64,000 bases of DNA from Flaveria trinervia (taxonomy: Eukaryota; Streptophyta; Magnoliopsida; Asterales; Asteraceae): assembly GCA_025506515.1 (NCBI GenBank), contig CM046454.1:65703445-65767444 (forward strand), written 5' to 3'. Under the pieces are notes generated by a model. That model was not told the DNA's origin, made no database searches, and saw nothing but the letters and a program-made list of their open reading frames with translations. Both the position numbers and the translations under genes were made by a program. This document shows positions 9,886-22,676 of the stretch, one piece after another. How positions within the stretch are numbered: position 1 is the stretch's first letter; each line of letters starts with the position of its first letter.

Positions 9886-11106
9886 TTCAACGCTATCAAC
9901 ATGCACATACTATTTCAATTGAAATCAACCTAACATTTTACAATTACCGACAACCCATTTGGAACTACAAATACTTAACAAGTGCCATCTTCATAACAAT
10001 GAGGTCTTTACAAGGATGTCATAAGCAATGACGACTACTCTTAGTACTTGGATCTACATAAGATCGGATGCGTGTGTCCGCTTATGTGTGTGCTACCCGA
10101 CCGAACCGATACAACCCGAACCGACCAAACATTACTATACGCTTTATACACGTCATTAATGCTTAACGATAACTGTCAATAGGTGTTTGACCGATCATTG
10201 CATTCAACTGTTAGAAATCTTGATCATTCATACCTACCACTAAACATGTGAGTCTCGTGGCCCCTTTTTATGCTTACACTACTTTACAAACATTTACAAC
10301 ATGGGGAAAAGTATGCTCGCCCGTTTTCTATGTTGTACAACATACATACAATTTACATACTTGGAATCACGTGCTACTGTTTTGTGGGTATTTATCTGAT
10401 ACATGCTTGAGTCTGCTTTGTGGTTCTTTCCTACAACCATTTAATTCTAGTGTGGGAACCGACGGATAGGTATTGGTAGTACTACTGGGTTGACACCCCC
10501 ACCTCGTGTTTGTATTAGTTAGTACCATCAAAAGCCAGGAACGAGCCTTGGGTGAATATATTCCGACAAGATTCTTTGTGTACGTCATTAGGTTTGGTTG
10601 TAAAGCTCTTGTCATGTGATTTTGCTTACTTATAACTTTACGCACGGTATTCTGCAACAACTTTATACAACATCATTACTTATTTACTTTTAAACCTGCG
10701 AGCTCACCAACAATTTTGTTGACCATTTTGAGCATATCTTTTCAGGTGATCATGCTAGCTGAGGTTCTAGGTGTGCTGCCTTAGTGGAGACCCTAGGATG
10801 CATTTTCGGGCTAAACTTGTCATTTTGAAAACAATCGATGTATCTGTTTCAAACAACATTATACTTTGTAACTTGTTCCCGGGTTGTGGAAATTGCATAC
10901 AATGTATCATCTATGTATCATCTTTGTGCTTATGGCTATGTTGTCGTGAATACTGACTAAACACGACACAAGTCCCCTTGTTGTCGGGTGTCGTCATGAC
11001 ACGCTTGTCATCATTATTATTATTGCATCTCTATCGCTCACCATGTGTTATGACGATCCCCGTCCCGTCGCATCCCCGTTTTTCCGCTCTTAGCGGGGGT
11101 GTGACA
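9886..11106 (+). mobile_element. Ty3/gypsy LTR fragment or solo LTR
   Basis: The right end, GCGGGGGTGTGACA, is of the gypsy LTR 3' type. Pieces of the interior (a GTGAGTCTCGTGGCCCC-like segment at 10248 and GGTTTGGTTGTAA near 10588) resemble the 3' part of the gypsy LTR at 41460-42095. No primer-binding site or coding region follows. The left end and target duplication could not be fixed, so the start is approximate. Confidence 0.45.
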
Positions 11107-11225
11107 TTGGGGTTTGGTTAGACGACCGATTGTTGATTGTTGCAGTTGGTTGATCCTTTGGGTTTTGTCTTCATTACTCGGTTGGCTTCGATTCATGAGC
11201 TTCTTACAGTAAGGTCGATACGGTT

Positions 11226-11440
11226 GGAGTGGTGATGATAGGGGTTGCGGTGGTGGTGATGGGGGGTTGCGGTGGTGGTGGTGATGGGGGGCTGCGGTGG
11301 TGGTGATGATGGGGGGGGGGGGGGCTGCGGTGGTGGTGAAGATAGGGGGCTGCGGTGGCAGTGGTGATGGGGGGTTGCGGTGGTGGTGATGAGGGGTTGT
11401 GAAAGTGGTGATGGTTAGTTGTTATGGTGGTGATGAAGGT
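11226..11440 (+). repeat. G-rich GGTGGTGGTGATGGGGGG minisatellite
   Basis: Tandem imperfect units of roughly 24-36 bp made of GGTGGTGGTGATGG and GGGGGTTGC run for about 200 bp and include a run of about 12 G near 11310-11322. The plus strand is G-rich throughout, so G-quadruplex formation is possible. Copy number and the G run are prone to assembly error. Confidence 0.85.
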
Positions 11441-14400
11441 AGTTTAGTCTTTTTAATAATAATTTTAACAAGAAAACTAACGGTGTTAGTCATCTGTACT
11501 CAAATTGAAATAAAAATAAAAAAAGCATATACTCAAATGAAGATAACAAGAATGTTGGGAGTCGGATGAGAATTTTAAAACCATAAGGATGCAAATAATT
11601 AAAATGAATAAACGTCAGGGATGCAAATAGTAATTTACTCAAAATAATACTTGTGATATACTAGAATATAATTAAAGCATGTGATGTTTACCGTTTGTTT
11701 TATTGTATATAGAGCAAAACTATTGGTCACAAAGGACTCATTAAATATGGAAGGTAATTTTGACACAAATTTAGGTTCAACTATCATTCAAGGACATGGT
11801 AAAATCATATTTTTTTATAAGACTAATTTAATTTATTATGGGGTATGTTATTGATACACATAATTATTTTATTTTTTTATATCTTTTTATACATACATAT
11901 ATATACATAAAAAAATACAAATAATAAAGTGTTTCAATAATAGTAATGGGGTTTGTATAACCCAATCATTTATTATACTTCACTATAAATCTTTTAAGAT
12001 ACATACGTTGGATCTCATCTTGGTGTAGGGGACTACCATCTCTGTCCATCTGAATTAACATTTAAGTTTTAACACAAACCTTGAAAACATGCATTGGTGT
12101 AGATACAATCAAACCAAACAGTCTGATTCCTTGTGGGCTCCATCTGCTTCACTCCAATGTACTAATTTTGTAGTGGTGCCACTAGGGGTATATATGTCAA
12201 TCCCTATCAACAGCTTTGATTCCTTATTTTTGTTTTTTAATTTCTATCAAATCAAATCTTGTTCATGGGGTCTGCTCATGCTGTTCTTAGATTCATGTTG
12301 TCTCCTAAAATGTTTGCTAATCAAAAGTCTTTGTTTAAGATTATGACATCCATATTCTAATTGTGTGAGTCTCACTTTATTTTCCTTTACACATGACATG
12401 TTACATCTTATTGTATTAAGATTTGTTATTTACATTTATTTTGTAATATTCATCTTGATTTTCTTTTATGGGTTCTTCTCAAAAGTTTAAATCCGGTCAA
12501 CTCCCTTCGGTCACTATCAATTCGTTCCACAATCATTACGTGTGATGTAAATCAAGCTTACTAAGCACTCCAATCTGTTCTAACATGATCTATCAAGTTG
12601 ATCCAATAAAACAGCATGATAAAGTCTTTTTATCAATTAGTTTCTTCTTTAAAGAGTACGTGGATAAAACACGGATCACTTCTTATATCTCTATCTTTAG
12701 AACTACTAAACTAAGAAAAATAAACTAATTTTTTTGTGGCTCTTGTGAATCAGACTTGTTTGTTTATTAAAATATAAAGTGAATTATTTGTTTTACTCAA
12801 TAATTGAAATTAGTATCTTTATGAGAAAGTAAATAGCAAATAATGGTGGGTTTCATTATTGCAGTACTTATCTCTAGTTCTTTATGTTGTTTCTTTTTGG
12901 CTCACCATGTTTATGACATTTAACCCATTTGGATCCACTTTTCACAAAAGTGAAAAATATAGTGAACCCACCAAAAATTGACACCCTCAATCCACTTTGA
13001 AACTTACATTGATCAAGTGTTTTACTTTAATTAGTTTTCAGAGTTTTAGTAGTAATAATTGTTATTCATGGTTTCATTTTATTTTATGAATAGCTATATT
13101 ATGATTGTATTATATAGCATAATACTATGACTAATATACAATACCATCTTACAATGGAGATCGGACAAATATAAAACATATAAAGTAAGATAATATATTC
13201 GAGATAGATTTTAGGTTTGATTTTTTTTCTATTTTTATTGTAAACTTTGATGGATCGTCACTGATTTTCTAGATTTTGTTACTATTTTTGGAGTAGGTTT
13301 ACATTTTTGGTTGTAGTTATTAAACGAATGCGTCAATGATGTTAGTGGATGACAAAAAATAAACGAAAACAAAACATAAATTAAGAACCAAATGATATAA
13401 GATGATAAAGTATCATCTTTAAACAAAATTTAATAATATAAATAAAATATAATTGTCACATTATTTCCACGTCAACATCACATATAATCTACGTCAATTT
13501 TAAACGTTAACTGAATGTCATATAAACAACTTTAGCACCTAAATTTCAAAATTATGTATTTAAAAGTATAAAACCCAAACCTTAATTTTACCGAACTTCC
13601 ATTGTAATAAACATTGACAAGTAAAATGACTAGTGATAGTTACCATAAAACTATAATTTTTTTGTTATTTTATGTAAAATGTCCTTCAACTTAAACTTCA
13701 AAAATAACTCTTTGACCTATGTTTTATCTTATGTCATCTATTTGACTTCTTAGTTTCACAAAATGTCCTTAAAAACGAGTGTCTAACTTTAAAAATATAA
13801 GTGTCAGCAACCACTCATGGTTCTGAACTTAACACACGAGCATAAGACCTCAAGATACTGACGTAAGACCTCAAACCACAGATGTTAAAATTGGTGTTTA
13901 TGTTCGTTTTTTTATCACATGGTTGAAGGTCATTGGATAAAATCACAGATAGTCGAATTCAAAATATGAACAATAACACCAATGTTTAAGGGTATTTTTG
14001 TAAAACATAAAAGTTAGCAGAATATTTTCAAGTAAAACTCAAACTTGTTTAAAAGGCCATTATTCGTGAAATTACGCTAAAAGCTTATTTGTAGCACACT
14101 AATAACACCAATAAACGTCATATAAATGGTTATTTACTAATATATTGTATATAATTCATGAACTAAGCACTACATTTGCTTTTCTTGAGCTTACACTTGA
14201 CCACTAACATTTTAAATTTCTACTTTGATCTATCAAAGTTTTTTGTTTTTATTATGTGATTTTTCAAACTGATTTCATATAAGATAAATATTTTAATTTA
14301 ATCTTCTATTATATTGTTCTGCCATCTCCTATAAGCTCTTCTTATTTTTAGACATATGTAATTTTAAAACCTCTTAGTTTATAAACTAATCCGTACACTT

Positions 14401-14710
14401 TTTTGGAAACTATAATTATAAAATTATAAATTAATAAATATATATATCAAAAGTTAATAAACAATGCCAAACATGACATAAATGAATACTACTTTTTTTC
14501 ATTTTTAATTTTTGTTTGAAATAAGATGTAATAACAAGGGTGAGGACTGAGGAACCACTACCTTTCTATTTCCACCTGGTTTATGCACACTGTTTCCATT
14601 TTCATGTCATCAAACCCAAAAGCAAAACCCTCTCATTTTCAATGTCTGTATCCTTAAAAGAACATAATCACACTCACACTCACACTCACACTCACTCACC
14701 ACAACCAACA
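11441..14710. other. Intergenic region upstream of the Aux/IAA gene
   Basis: AT-rich sequence with no convincing coding region or recognisable element. A single TGTCTC auxin-response hexamer occurs at 12299-12304, 2.4 kb from the start codon, and carries little weight alone. The last 150 bp should include the promoter and 5' UTR, but I cannot place a transcription start. Confidence 0.5.
14669..14699 (+). repeat. CACACT microsatellite in the probable 5' UTR of the Aux/IAA gene
   Basis: About four CACACT units lie 12-42 bp before the start codon. They sit in a frame that is open to upstream in-frame ATGs (14540 and 14643), but would encode only a His-Thr run with no family similarity. Confidence 0.8.
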
Positions 14711-17527
14711 ATGGAGCAAATAACCTCTGATAATAATAATAATCAAGATTTGAACTTGAAAGCCACCGAGTTAAGACTCGGTTTGCCTGGTTCTGAGTCA
14801 CCCGAAAGAAGCATCAATGGTGGCATGAAGAATATGGTGGCAGGAGCCAAAAGGGGTTTCTCAGACACCATTAATATCCCTTCTGGTAATATCCCTTCTG
14901 GAACATGGGTTTTCTCTGATAACGGTGGATCTGAGGTTAATTTTGTTAAAAATGGTGTCTTTTTGGGTGAAAACAAGAACCCTAATTCTGTAAAAGATGC
15001 TGTTGTTTCATCTTCACCTAAACATGCTAATCATGCTCAAGCTTCTGTTGCTGCTTCAAAGTAAGGGTTTTTCTCACTATTTTCACTGGTTTGTTATGTT
15101 TGACTTTGCAAGTCATACTTCTGGTAACAAGATTCAGAATTTTTTAACACATTTTGCTGTTTTGAGTATAAATTCACTTGTAGTTCAAGGTACTTATTGT
15201 ACTGTATGATGGGTTGTGGGTTTTTACATGAAAGAGTCACCATGGTGGAATCATAGTTGATATATAGAGTGATTTTGTTGACTTTTGTAGTCGAAATGTT
15301 TTGCTAATAAAAGATTGAGGTCTGAGGGGGTACCTTCTTTTTCTCAATATTAACATGGATTGTTTATTGTACCGAAACAGAAATTCAGTATTAGGATTAA
15401 AAATAAAAACTAATTTGTTAATTACAAAAATTGGATATATTGAAGTAAAATTGATATTTTTAAGGTCTAAACTGATTAGAGCTTTATGTTGGTGATATAA
15501 TCATATCACATGCCCTTGTTTGTTGACCTGTGAAAGGTGAGTTAATTTGTGAAAACCTGATTTGACTCAGGGCACAAGTTGTGGGATGGCCTCCAATCCG
15601 ATCTTTTCGAAAGAATTCAATGGCTGCTAAAAACACAAAGAATGAAGACAACCCGAATGCAGAAATTGGATCATGTGTTTATGTGAAAGTTAGTATGGAT
15701 GGAGCTCCATATTTGAGGAAAGTGGATCTTAAGATCTATTCAAGTTACTTGGATCTTTCTTCGGCTTTGGAAAAAATGTTTAGTAGCTTCACCCTTGGTA
15801 AATTTCCTTCTCTTGTTTCGTTATTGTTTTTAAAGGTGATCATTTCGACTAATTTATCTATAAATGGGTCGATTCATTTTATGTTTTATATCTAATATGC
15901 AAAATAAGAATAGCTAAAAATAATATATGTCAACTAGATCAATCATTAAACTGCTTGTTTTATTTGATTATATATAACTGAAATCTGTAATATTATGATA
16001 TTTATATTCTTGTTGAACACAAACTATTTATAGAAAGGTTAAAAAATTTGGAACAAAAGTGTTACGGGCCTGTATAAGCCAACTTGACACACTTATCAGC
16101 TACAAATATTTTCGATTAATTCGGAGATTTACTCATTTCTTGTTGGAAACATGGTTGACTTTCAGGTCAATACAGTACTCATGGGTTGAGTGAAAGCCGG
16201 TCCATGGATCTTCTTAATGGTTCTGAATATGTATTAACTTACGAAGACAAAGATGGTGACTTGATGCTTGTTGGTGATGTTCCCTGGAAGTAAGTTTCAT
16301 GACTTTGACTTTCTTTGGTCAAATTTCATTGACTGTTGCTTATCGGTTTCAATGCTTATGTATTACTGTCTCCAGCTTAGCAGTAACCTATTCTTGTTAA
16401 TTGAAATTAGCTATTACATAGATGATAAGTGTTTGTGTATAAAGTTTCTTGATTTTATCCATTTTGAAGCTCAAATTATATCATGACTTAAAAAAGTCAA
16501 ATCTTTCTGTTCAATTGTGTTGTTGACGTTCAACATTATCAATTGTTGCAGTATGTTTACTGGTTCTTGTAAGAGGATGCGGATCATGAAGAGTTCAGAT
16601 GCAATTGGATTAGGTAATTCTTGATTATTATGCAAACAATAGATCCGAACTTTATTCCAAGAAAGTATCAAGGAGACCCATAATCTTGATTAGTCACACC
16701 AAAATCAAGAACAACCATATATCAATCATGATAACAGATATTATTCAGAGAAAGAATAAAGAAATGTGGGAATCTTGACTATTCAAACCAAAATCAAGAA
16801 AACCAACAAAATCTTGAATAATCCAAACAAGAATCAAGAACACTTGTATTCTTGTTTGTTTAACATGTATCTCAAAAGTAGTCTAGTAAATTTCAAAAGG
16901 CTTTTTATTTCTGCCAGTGTACTATATTTTTGTCATGTTTTAGTCATGTATATTTTTATTAAAAATGACTTTCTATAACGATTTGGGTCGAGGTGATGTT
17001 CCAAACAGGTATAAAATGTTTTCTACAAGGCTACATGACAACCCGATTCGTACAAAAAGTGCATATCATGACCCGAAAGGGACAATAATCTAATTTTAAT
17101 GACTAGGTAGTTGTAAAAGACAGTTAAATGCTTAAATTGTGATAAAAGTGAAAGTATGTTGTCATTTTGATATTTTCTATAAAGAAATATCATATTTCAT
17201 CTGCAGTGAACTATCTTTATACCATTTGGTGTAACAATCTTTTATTTTGTTAGCAATTGATACAATCCAACTGATATAACGCATTGCCATGTTTCGTGTT
17301 TACCCATTCTAGCAGTTAAGAAACACGTGACGAGTTATATTTTTCCCGGTTACAGTAGTCAATTACATGAAACGGTAAAGAAATAGTTCATTGCATACAA
17401 TATGTGATGATTCTAGCTTTGAACCGCATATCCGCTCACTTATTTATGTCATTGATGTTTTTGTCCTTGTTTGATTTGTCGTTTTACAGCCCCTCGCGTC
17501 ACCGAGAAATGCAAAAGGCATAACTAG
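14711..17527 (+). CDS. IAA27: Aux/IAA transcriptional repressor, IAA27-like
   Basis: Five exons, 14711-15060, 15571-15797, 16166-16289, 16552-16613 and 17490-17527, join in frame to 266 residues with GT-AG borders. Domain I has the EAR repressor motif (TELRLGLPG, near residue 20), which recruits TOPLESS-type corepressors. Domain II has the VGWPPIRS degron recognised by TIR1/AFB with auxin. Domains III and IV form the PB1 fold: a conserved Lys in VKVSMDGAPYLRKVDL, an acidic EDKDGD motif and GDVPW. The protein would act in the nucleus by binding ARF activators and be destroyed when auxin rises. Acidic-motif context reads DLMLVGDVPW where the family usually has Trp before MLV. The start was chosen because upstream in-frame ATGs add only low-complexity sequence. 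The C-terminus and KNSMA after the degron resemble Arabidopsis IAA27; clade assignment is from memory. The gene appears intact. Confidence 0.95.
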
Positions 17528-17876
17528 TCGTGAAATTCTAGCTAAAGATCGAACAGAACAACTATATTCTATAGCTTTAATCTTGTGATTCTTGTGAAGT
17601 TATAATGTTCATTTTATTACATTTTTCATCATGTGTGTCCCATTTTTAGGCTTATGGGAACATATAGACATATATATAAAGATAAATATGTATCCTAGAT
17701 GTGTAAATGTTAATATGGATGTTGTAGCATAAGCTAATTCTACTTTGTGCTTGTTTGTGTGTACTTTAGATTCTGCAAAATCTAACAACCAATTGATTTG
17801 TGTATGGACTTCCCTGATTTTTGGATCAATATTTCATCTATCAAAGGCCACAATATGTTTACCGTTATTTCGAAAA
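17528..17876. other. Short spacer between the Aux/IAA and GLOX genes
   Basis: About 350 bp must hold the 3' UTR of the upstream gene and the promoter of the GLOX gene. The reading frame of GLOX is open upstream to 17745, but that extension has no signal-peptide character. No clear TATA box or polyadenylation signal can be fixed. Confidence 0.5.
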
Positions 17877-19993
17877 ATGGCGCCACCGTCGTCCACCTCT
17901 CTCCACCACCTCGTCCTCTCTCTATTCCTTGCATTTTCCGTCACCATCGCGGGTCCACACCATGGTATTAATCAAAGAAGACACGGTAGGGGTCATGCCC
18001 ACCATGGCGGAGGTGAAATCCCACCTGGAATTCCAGCCGATGTCCCGCCTGGAATTCCAGGTGACATTCCACCCGGGACTCCAGCTATAGTCCCGCCAGG
18101 GACACCTGCAGTAGTCCCGCCCGGGACACCTGCCGTAGTACCGCCCGGGACTCCTGCTGTAGTACCGCCCGGGACTCCTGCGGTAGTTCCGCCTGGAAAT
18201 CCTGCTGGTGAACATGACATAGAGACAAATTTTAAAGGTTCATGGGCCATTGATAATCAAAATGTGGGTGTTGCCGCCATGCAATTTCAATTGATGCCGA
18301 ACAACAAGGCCGTGTGGTTTGATACAACGTCGCTTGGCCCGTCTGCCCGAGAGCTCGGCCCACCGGGCAACTGCCCGAAAAGCCCCGAGATGAACTTGAA
18401 GCCCGATTGCTATGCACATGCCATAGCTTATGATGTTGAGACCGGACAAAGTCGAACCATATATGTGTGTGGTCGTTTCTAATCATCATATTCACATTTT
18501 TATTTTGCCAAGCAGCATCTATTGTGCATACATTATACTTATATGTTATACTTGTATATGTTTGTACCGTAGATGGATGGTGAACCATGGTGCTCGTCGG
18601 GACACTTGTGGCCGACTGGCGACTTGGTGGCTACCGGGGGTACTCGAGGCGGTGTTAAATCTGTTAGAATGTTGGCATTAAATGACCCTAAAGCAAACTT
18701 TGTGGAGAAGAAAAATGTTCTTGCTGATAACAGATGGTACGACATATTCTTTCTTGTAAAATAACAACAATGTAACATTTCACTAAAAATACAAGTCTAA
18801 ATAATGCAGGTATTCATCTAACCAAGTTCTGGAAGACGGAAGCGCGGTGGTGGTCGGTGGCCGGAACTCATTCAGCTACGAGATCGTACCACCGAACAAA
18901 CTCGAATTCCCGCCAAAAAAATTCAACCTCAAGTTCCTTCAAGAAACAACGATCCCGAAAAAACCAGGACCCGGAATGTATATAGAAAACAATCTCTACC
19001 CTTTCCTATTCCTGGTTCCAGACGGTAACGTTTTTCTCTTCGCTAATGATCGTGCCATCATATTCCACCCACAAACAGGCACCGTTGTCCGAGAGTTCCC
19101 AAAACTGCCCGGTGGTGCCCGCAACTACCCGCCTTCGGGCATGGCCGCCCTCCTCCCACTAACCATCACCCCGGACAACATCCTGCCGAGGTTGTGATTT
19201 GTGGGGGGAACGCGCAAGAAGCTTACCAGTCAGTTGATAGTAAACATACAAAAGATAGAGTGTTCATGCCAGCGCTCCGCGACTGCCATAGGCTCGTGTT
19301 GACCAATCATTCCTCCACATGGGAGAAAGAACAAGACATGCCGTCGGGGAGGTGCATGGGGGACCTCCTGCACCTGCCCACGGGTGATCTTCTAATGATC
19401 AATGGTGCACAAAAGGTGTCGCGGGTTGGGAAAACGCGATAGACCCAAACTTTACCCCTATACTATACACACCTAGCAAACCCATGGGCCAAAGGTTTAA
19501 AGAAATGGTTCCAACCACCATTGCTAGAATGTACCATTCGGTCTCGGCTCTGATACCAGATGGAAAGATTTTGGTCGCTGGAAGCAACCCACATTCAAAA
19601 TACCTTGTAAAGGCTGAGTACCCGACAGAGCTCCGGGTCGAGAAATTCTCCCCGCATTATCTCGACCCTGCGCTTGCGGGTCAACGGCCGGTGATCGCAC
19701 CGGAGACGACAGACAAGGTGTTCAAGTATGGGAAAGATTTCAACATTGGAGTGAAATTCAATGGTCAAGTGAGTCCTCAAAATGTGAAGGTGACAATGGT
19801 TTATCCACCATTTACAACCCATGGCTTTTCAATGAATCAAAGGTTGGTGGTTCTGCCGTTGAAGACCGTGGCTAAAGACTTGATCACCGCCGTAGCGCCG
19901 CCCTCGGGGAAGATTGCGCCACCTGGTTATTATATGTTGTTTGTGAGTTTCCGGGGTGTTCCTGGCAAAGGTATTTGGGTTCATGTTGACTGA
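17877..19993 (+). CDS. GLOX: Glyoxal/galactose-oxidase-like copper-radical oxidase, two frameshifts
   Basis: Three exons: 17877-18464, 18573-18736 and 18810-19993. The product would be a secreted aldehyde oxidase (GLOX family) that oxidises aldehydes to acids with release of H2O2 at the cell wall. Residues 1-26 form a signal peptide. An N-terminal Pro-rich repeat follows, then the beta-propeller and a C-terminal domain. Copper-radical residues are all present: the Cys of WCSSG (18591), the Tyr split by intron 2 (18811), the Tyr-His of RMYHS (19532-19537) and the His of TTHGF (19820). Exon 3 is broken by two single-base losses, near 19182 and near 19415, both in short C or G runs. Allowing for them the exon sum fits about 645 residues. 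Either a recent pseudogene or sequence error. The ATG at 17877 was chosen because it starts the signal peptide. Confidence 0.88.
18021..18210 (+). repeat. 24-bp minisatellite encoding PPGTPAVV repeats in GLOX
   Basis: About eight tandem 24-bp units encode the octapeptide PPG(T/I)PA(V/D/I)V after the signal peptide. The four central units are nearly identical, the outer ones diverged, which fits growth from the centre. The peptide is Pro-rich like cell-wall proteins and may be hydroxylated or anchor the enzyme in the wall. Confidence 0.85.
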
Positions 19994-21897
19994 AATTGTG
20001 TTTGACTGATTAAGTCAAAGATTTGACTTTTTTTTTTTTTTAATTTAGGAGTTTATTTATAGAGTAAAAAGAAGCAAGCATAAAATTTTCTACATTTTAT
20101 GCATTAATGAGCATTAATGAGATGTGATATGATTATAATTACCATAACAAAGACAGGGGAGGTTGTATGCGTCAAAAATCATTGCTTCAACACCGTGTTA
20201 TTGGATTTGTGCATCACCTACCTTGAACAACTAGTTGTGAATATTCTAACACGATAAACAGGTTTAATAAGCAATCTGAAGGACGAATGGAAACAAGAAA
20301 TCAAACTGATATTGGCACTATATAAAGTTATAAACAAGAGCGGGCCTATATGGTCCTCATGGGGTTTCCCCGCACCTCATGAAAATTTTTCGTTTATAGT
20401 AGTATATGTGATGAAATCTCGACCGACCCCCAAGAAATTTAGACACCGACCCCCTAAAGTTTGACGCCCACCCTTAAAGAAATTTTAACAATGACCCTAG
20501 AAAATTTGACTATTATCCCCTATTACCTTTCACAAAGCATAAATTCACTAATGTATTAACTCACTTTGACCCGCATGAATAGAATCGAGTTAATTTAATA
20601 TTACACCCTTATAAAAGTTCAATTTATCCATCCATATTTCATAATATTATATTATGTTTGCAAAGCATAAATTCGCATATTAAAACTTCACCATGTTTCG
20701 GATTATGACACATTAGATTTGAAAGGTGTAACTAAAATAAACAGAAAAAATGTAACTTACAAAAAGTAGCGACTACAAGTGGCGAATTGACTCATTTACC
20801 AAAGAAAAGAAGTTATATAAGTTAGTCAAAGTATACTTTTAATGTATACCACCTTCTAAATTGTTTTTTCATATTCTTTGAAAATTATATTTTATCATTT
20901 ACTAATATGGGATGATCATTTATGGAGCTATTAGAAAAAAGATGGTTGTTATGCTATCTTTTTATTATGAAAAACTTAACATAAACATTTCTTTAAGCCT
21001 CCGAAACAGGTTAAGCCAACCTGTTTCAAGTTATATTTAGCGGGACATATCTTGTAATTTGTCGAGAATAAGTAGAAAATTAAAGAAGTAGAAATGTGGT
21101 TTACGGATTGTTAACTTGGAAAAAAGAATTGCTTATAGATATATAAGTATAGCACATAATCCACATGTCATGTTCATTATATAGTGAACGTGGCGAACAA
21201 GCCATGCAATTGTGGGGCCATTAAAGATTTGCATAAGTCGTGTTATAAAATTTCTACTTTTGAAGTTTTAGCAGGTTGTAATTTGATCTAATCTATTGAA
21301 TGTGGTTGTTAGGGCTTGTAACTGATATCTTGTTCGAGTTAACAAGTTTCTATTCCCACAACCCTAGGCCAATGGTAATCATGTCGAAAAGTTGAATGGT
21401 AACCAAGACATGACTAATTAGTTATGTTAAACCCATTTATGACCTAAATTTAGGGCAAAAAAGTTATTGTTTATATTAAATAAGATTTGGAATGTTTTGA
21501 GGTACAAAGTAGATACTAAGCTATAAGTGCAACAATCATAAAAAATCTTGAATACGATGAATATTAAGCCATGGATATAAACAATTATAAATTATTTGAG
21601 GTTGTTTTAGAAATACATTTCAAACTCTAACTTATTTAGCTCCAAATACATGTCAACTCTAACTTATTTAGCTCCAACCTAAAACCAGCATGTTTATTTC
21701 ATGTTAGAAATTACTACTTTTATGATTTATAATCATAAGAGTAAACATCTAACATGTTAATAATGACTTTTAACCTATATTGATATTTTTCTGGACGACT
21801 TGGGCATTTTTAACCCTTATAAGAATATATTTATTTATCTTAATTGATAATGTTTGGAGATAAGGTCTAAAAAAGTATGATTCTTTCATTTCACCTC
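19994..21897. other. Intergenic region after GLOX
   Basis: AT-rich sequence without a coding signal. 20400-20520 has a cluster of GACCCCC-type phrases that looks like old transposon debris, but I cannot assign it. Confidence 0.4.
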
Positions 21898-21906
21898 ACA
21901 AATGAC

Positions 21907-22429
21907 CAATGTTGTAAAACTCAACCAACTCGGTCGTGTATTTGGGGTGTACTCGAAACTCTGACATGTACAGAAACGAGTCTCTTCAACTCGGTCTCAT
22001 AACTCGGAATCGGTCAACCTCGGTCAAAATCAGACCTACTCGGAGCTAGGCGCCCCGACTCGGAAAACTCGGATTTTCACCATTTTTTTGGTCAATTTTC
22101 ACTATTTTTCATCGTTTTTTTTATTTTTGTTGTTTTTTATGTTAATACCTTGAAATAAACTATTAAATGATTACAATGTACATAATATTATAAAATAACT
22201 ATCAATTTTTTGAAATATTTTAGTATTTGATAATCTATCTTTTAAATTTACATATATTGTTATTGATATTAGTAAACTTATGGTATTTGATATATGTAGA
22301 ATTTTCCAAATATTTATTTCTTTATAAATTGCTATATTCAAGTAGTCTTCGAGTACTCCCCGCCTAGAACAAATACTAGTATCTCTCCAGTCGACCAACC
22401 TGGTAGTACCTAGCGACTTTTACAACATT
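21907..22429. mobile_element. Short inverted-repeat DNA element with 9-bp target duplication
   Basis: The ends are inverted copies of AATGTTGTAAAA. They are flanked by the perfect 9-bp direct repeat ACAAATGAC (21898-21906 and 22430-22438). The left half is dense in ACTCGG/CTCGGTC phrases. There is no transposase. A 9-bp duplication is typical of Mutator-like elements, so a non-autonomous MULE is the likeliest class. It lies about 240 bp beyond the 3' end of the glyoxalase I coding sequence. Confidence 0.7.
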
Positions 22430-22676
22430 ACAAATGACAACAAAACTGGAACAAATAAAAATGGTGATTTCCCAACTTTACCATGCTATTTTATGCTTTC
22501 TTTGGTTCATAACAAATTACACCAAAAATAAAATTAAATGGTCTATACATTATTAGCCATTCTAACAAGATTTTAACTTGTGACAGCTTATAACCACACT
22601 TCAATTATCTACAAAACGGGGGATTTGCTACAATTTGATGGGTGACCTCCGGGTTCAGACGAGTAGAATCTCCATA

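Noticed and set aside
12299..12304. TGTCTC as an auxin-response element for the Aux/IAA gene
   Set aside because: A single hexamer 2.4 kb upstream is expected by chance.
14540..14710. Longer N-terminus for the Aux/IAA protein from in-frame ATGs at 14540 or 14643
   Set aside because: The extension includes a microsatellite His-Thr run and has no family similarity; MEQITSDN at 14711 leads directly into domain I.
17745..17876. GLOX start upstream of 17877
   Set aside because: The extra residues lack signal-peptide features and the following Met begins a typical secretory signal.
17922..18250. Long minus-strand open frames opposite GLOX exon 1
   Set aside because: They mirror the 24-bp repeat on the other strand and have no independent support.
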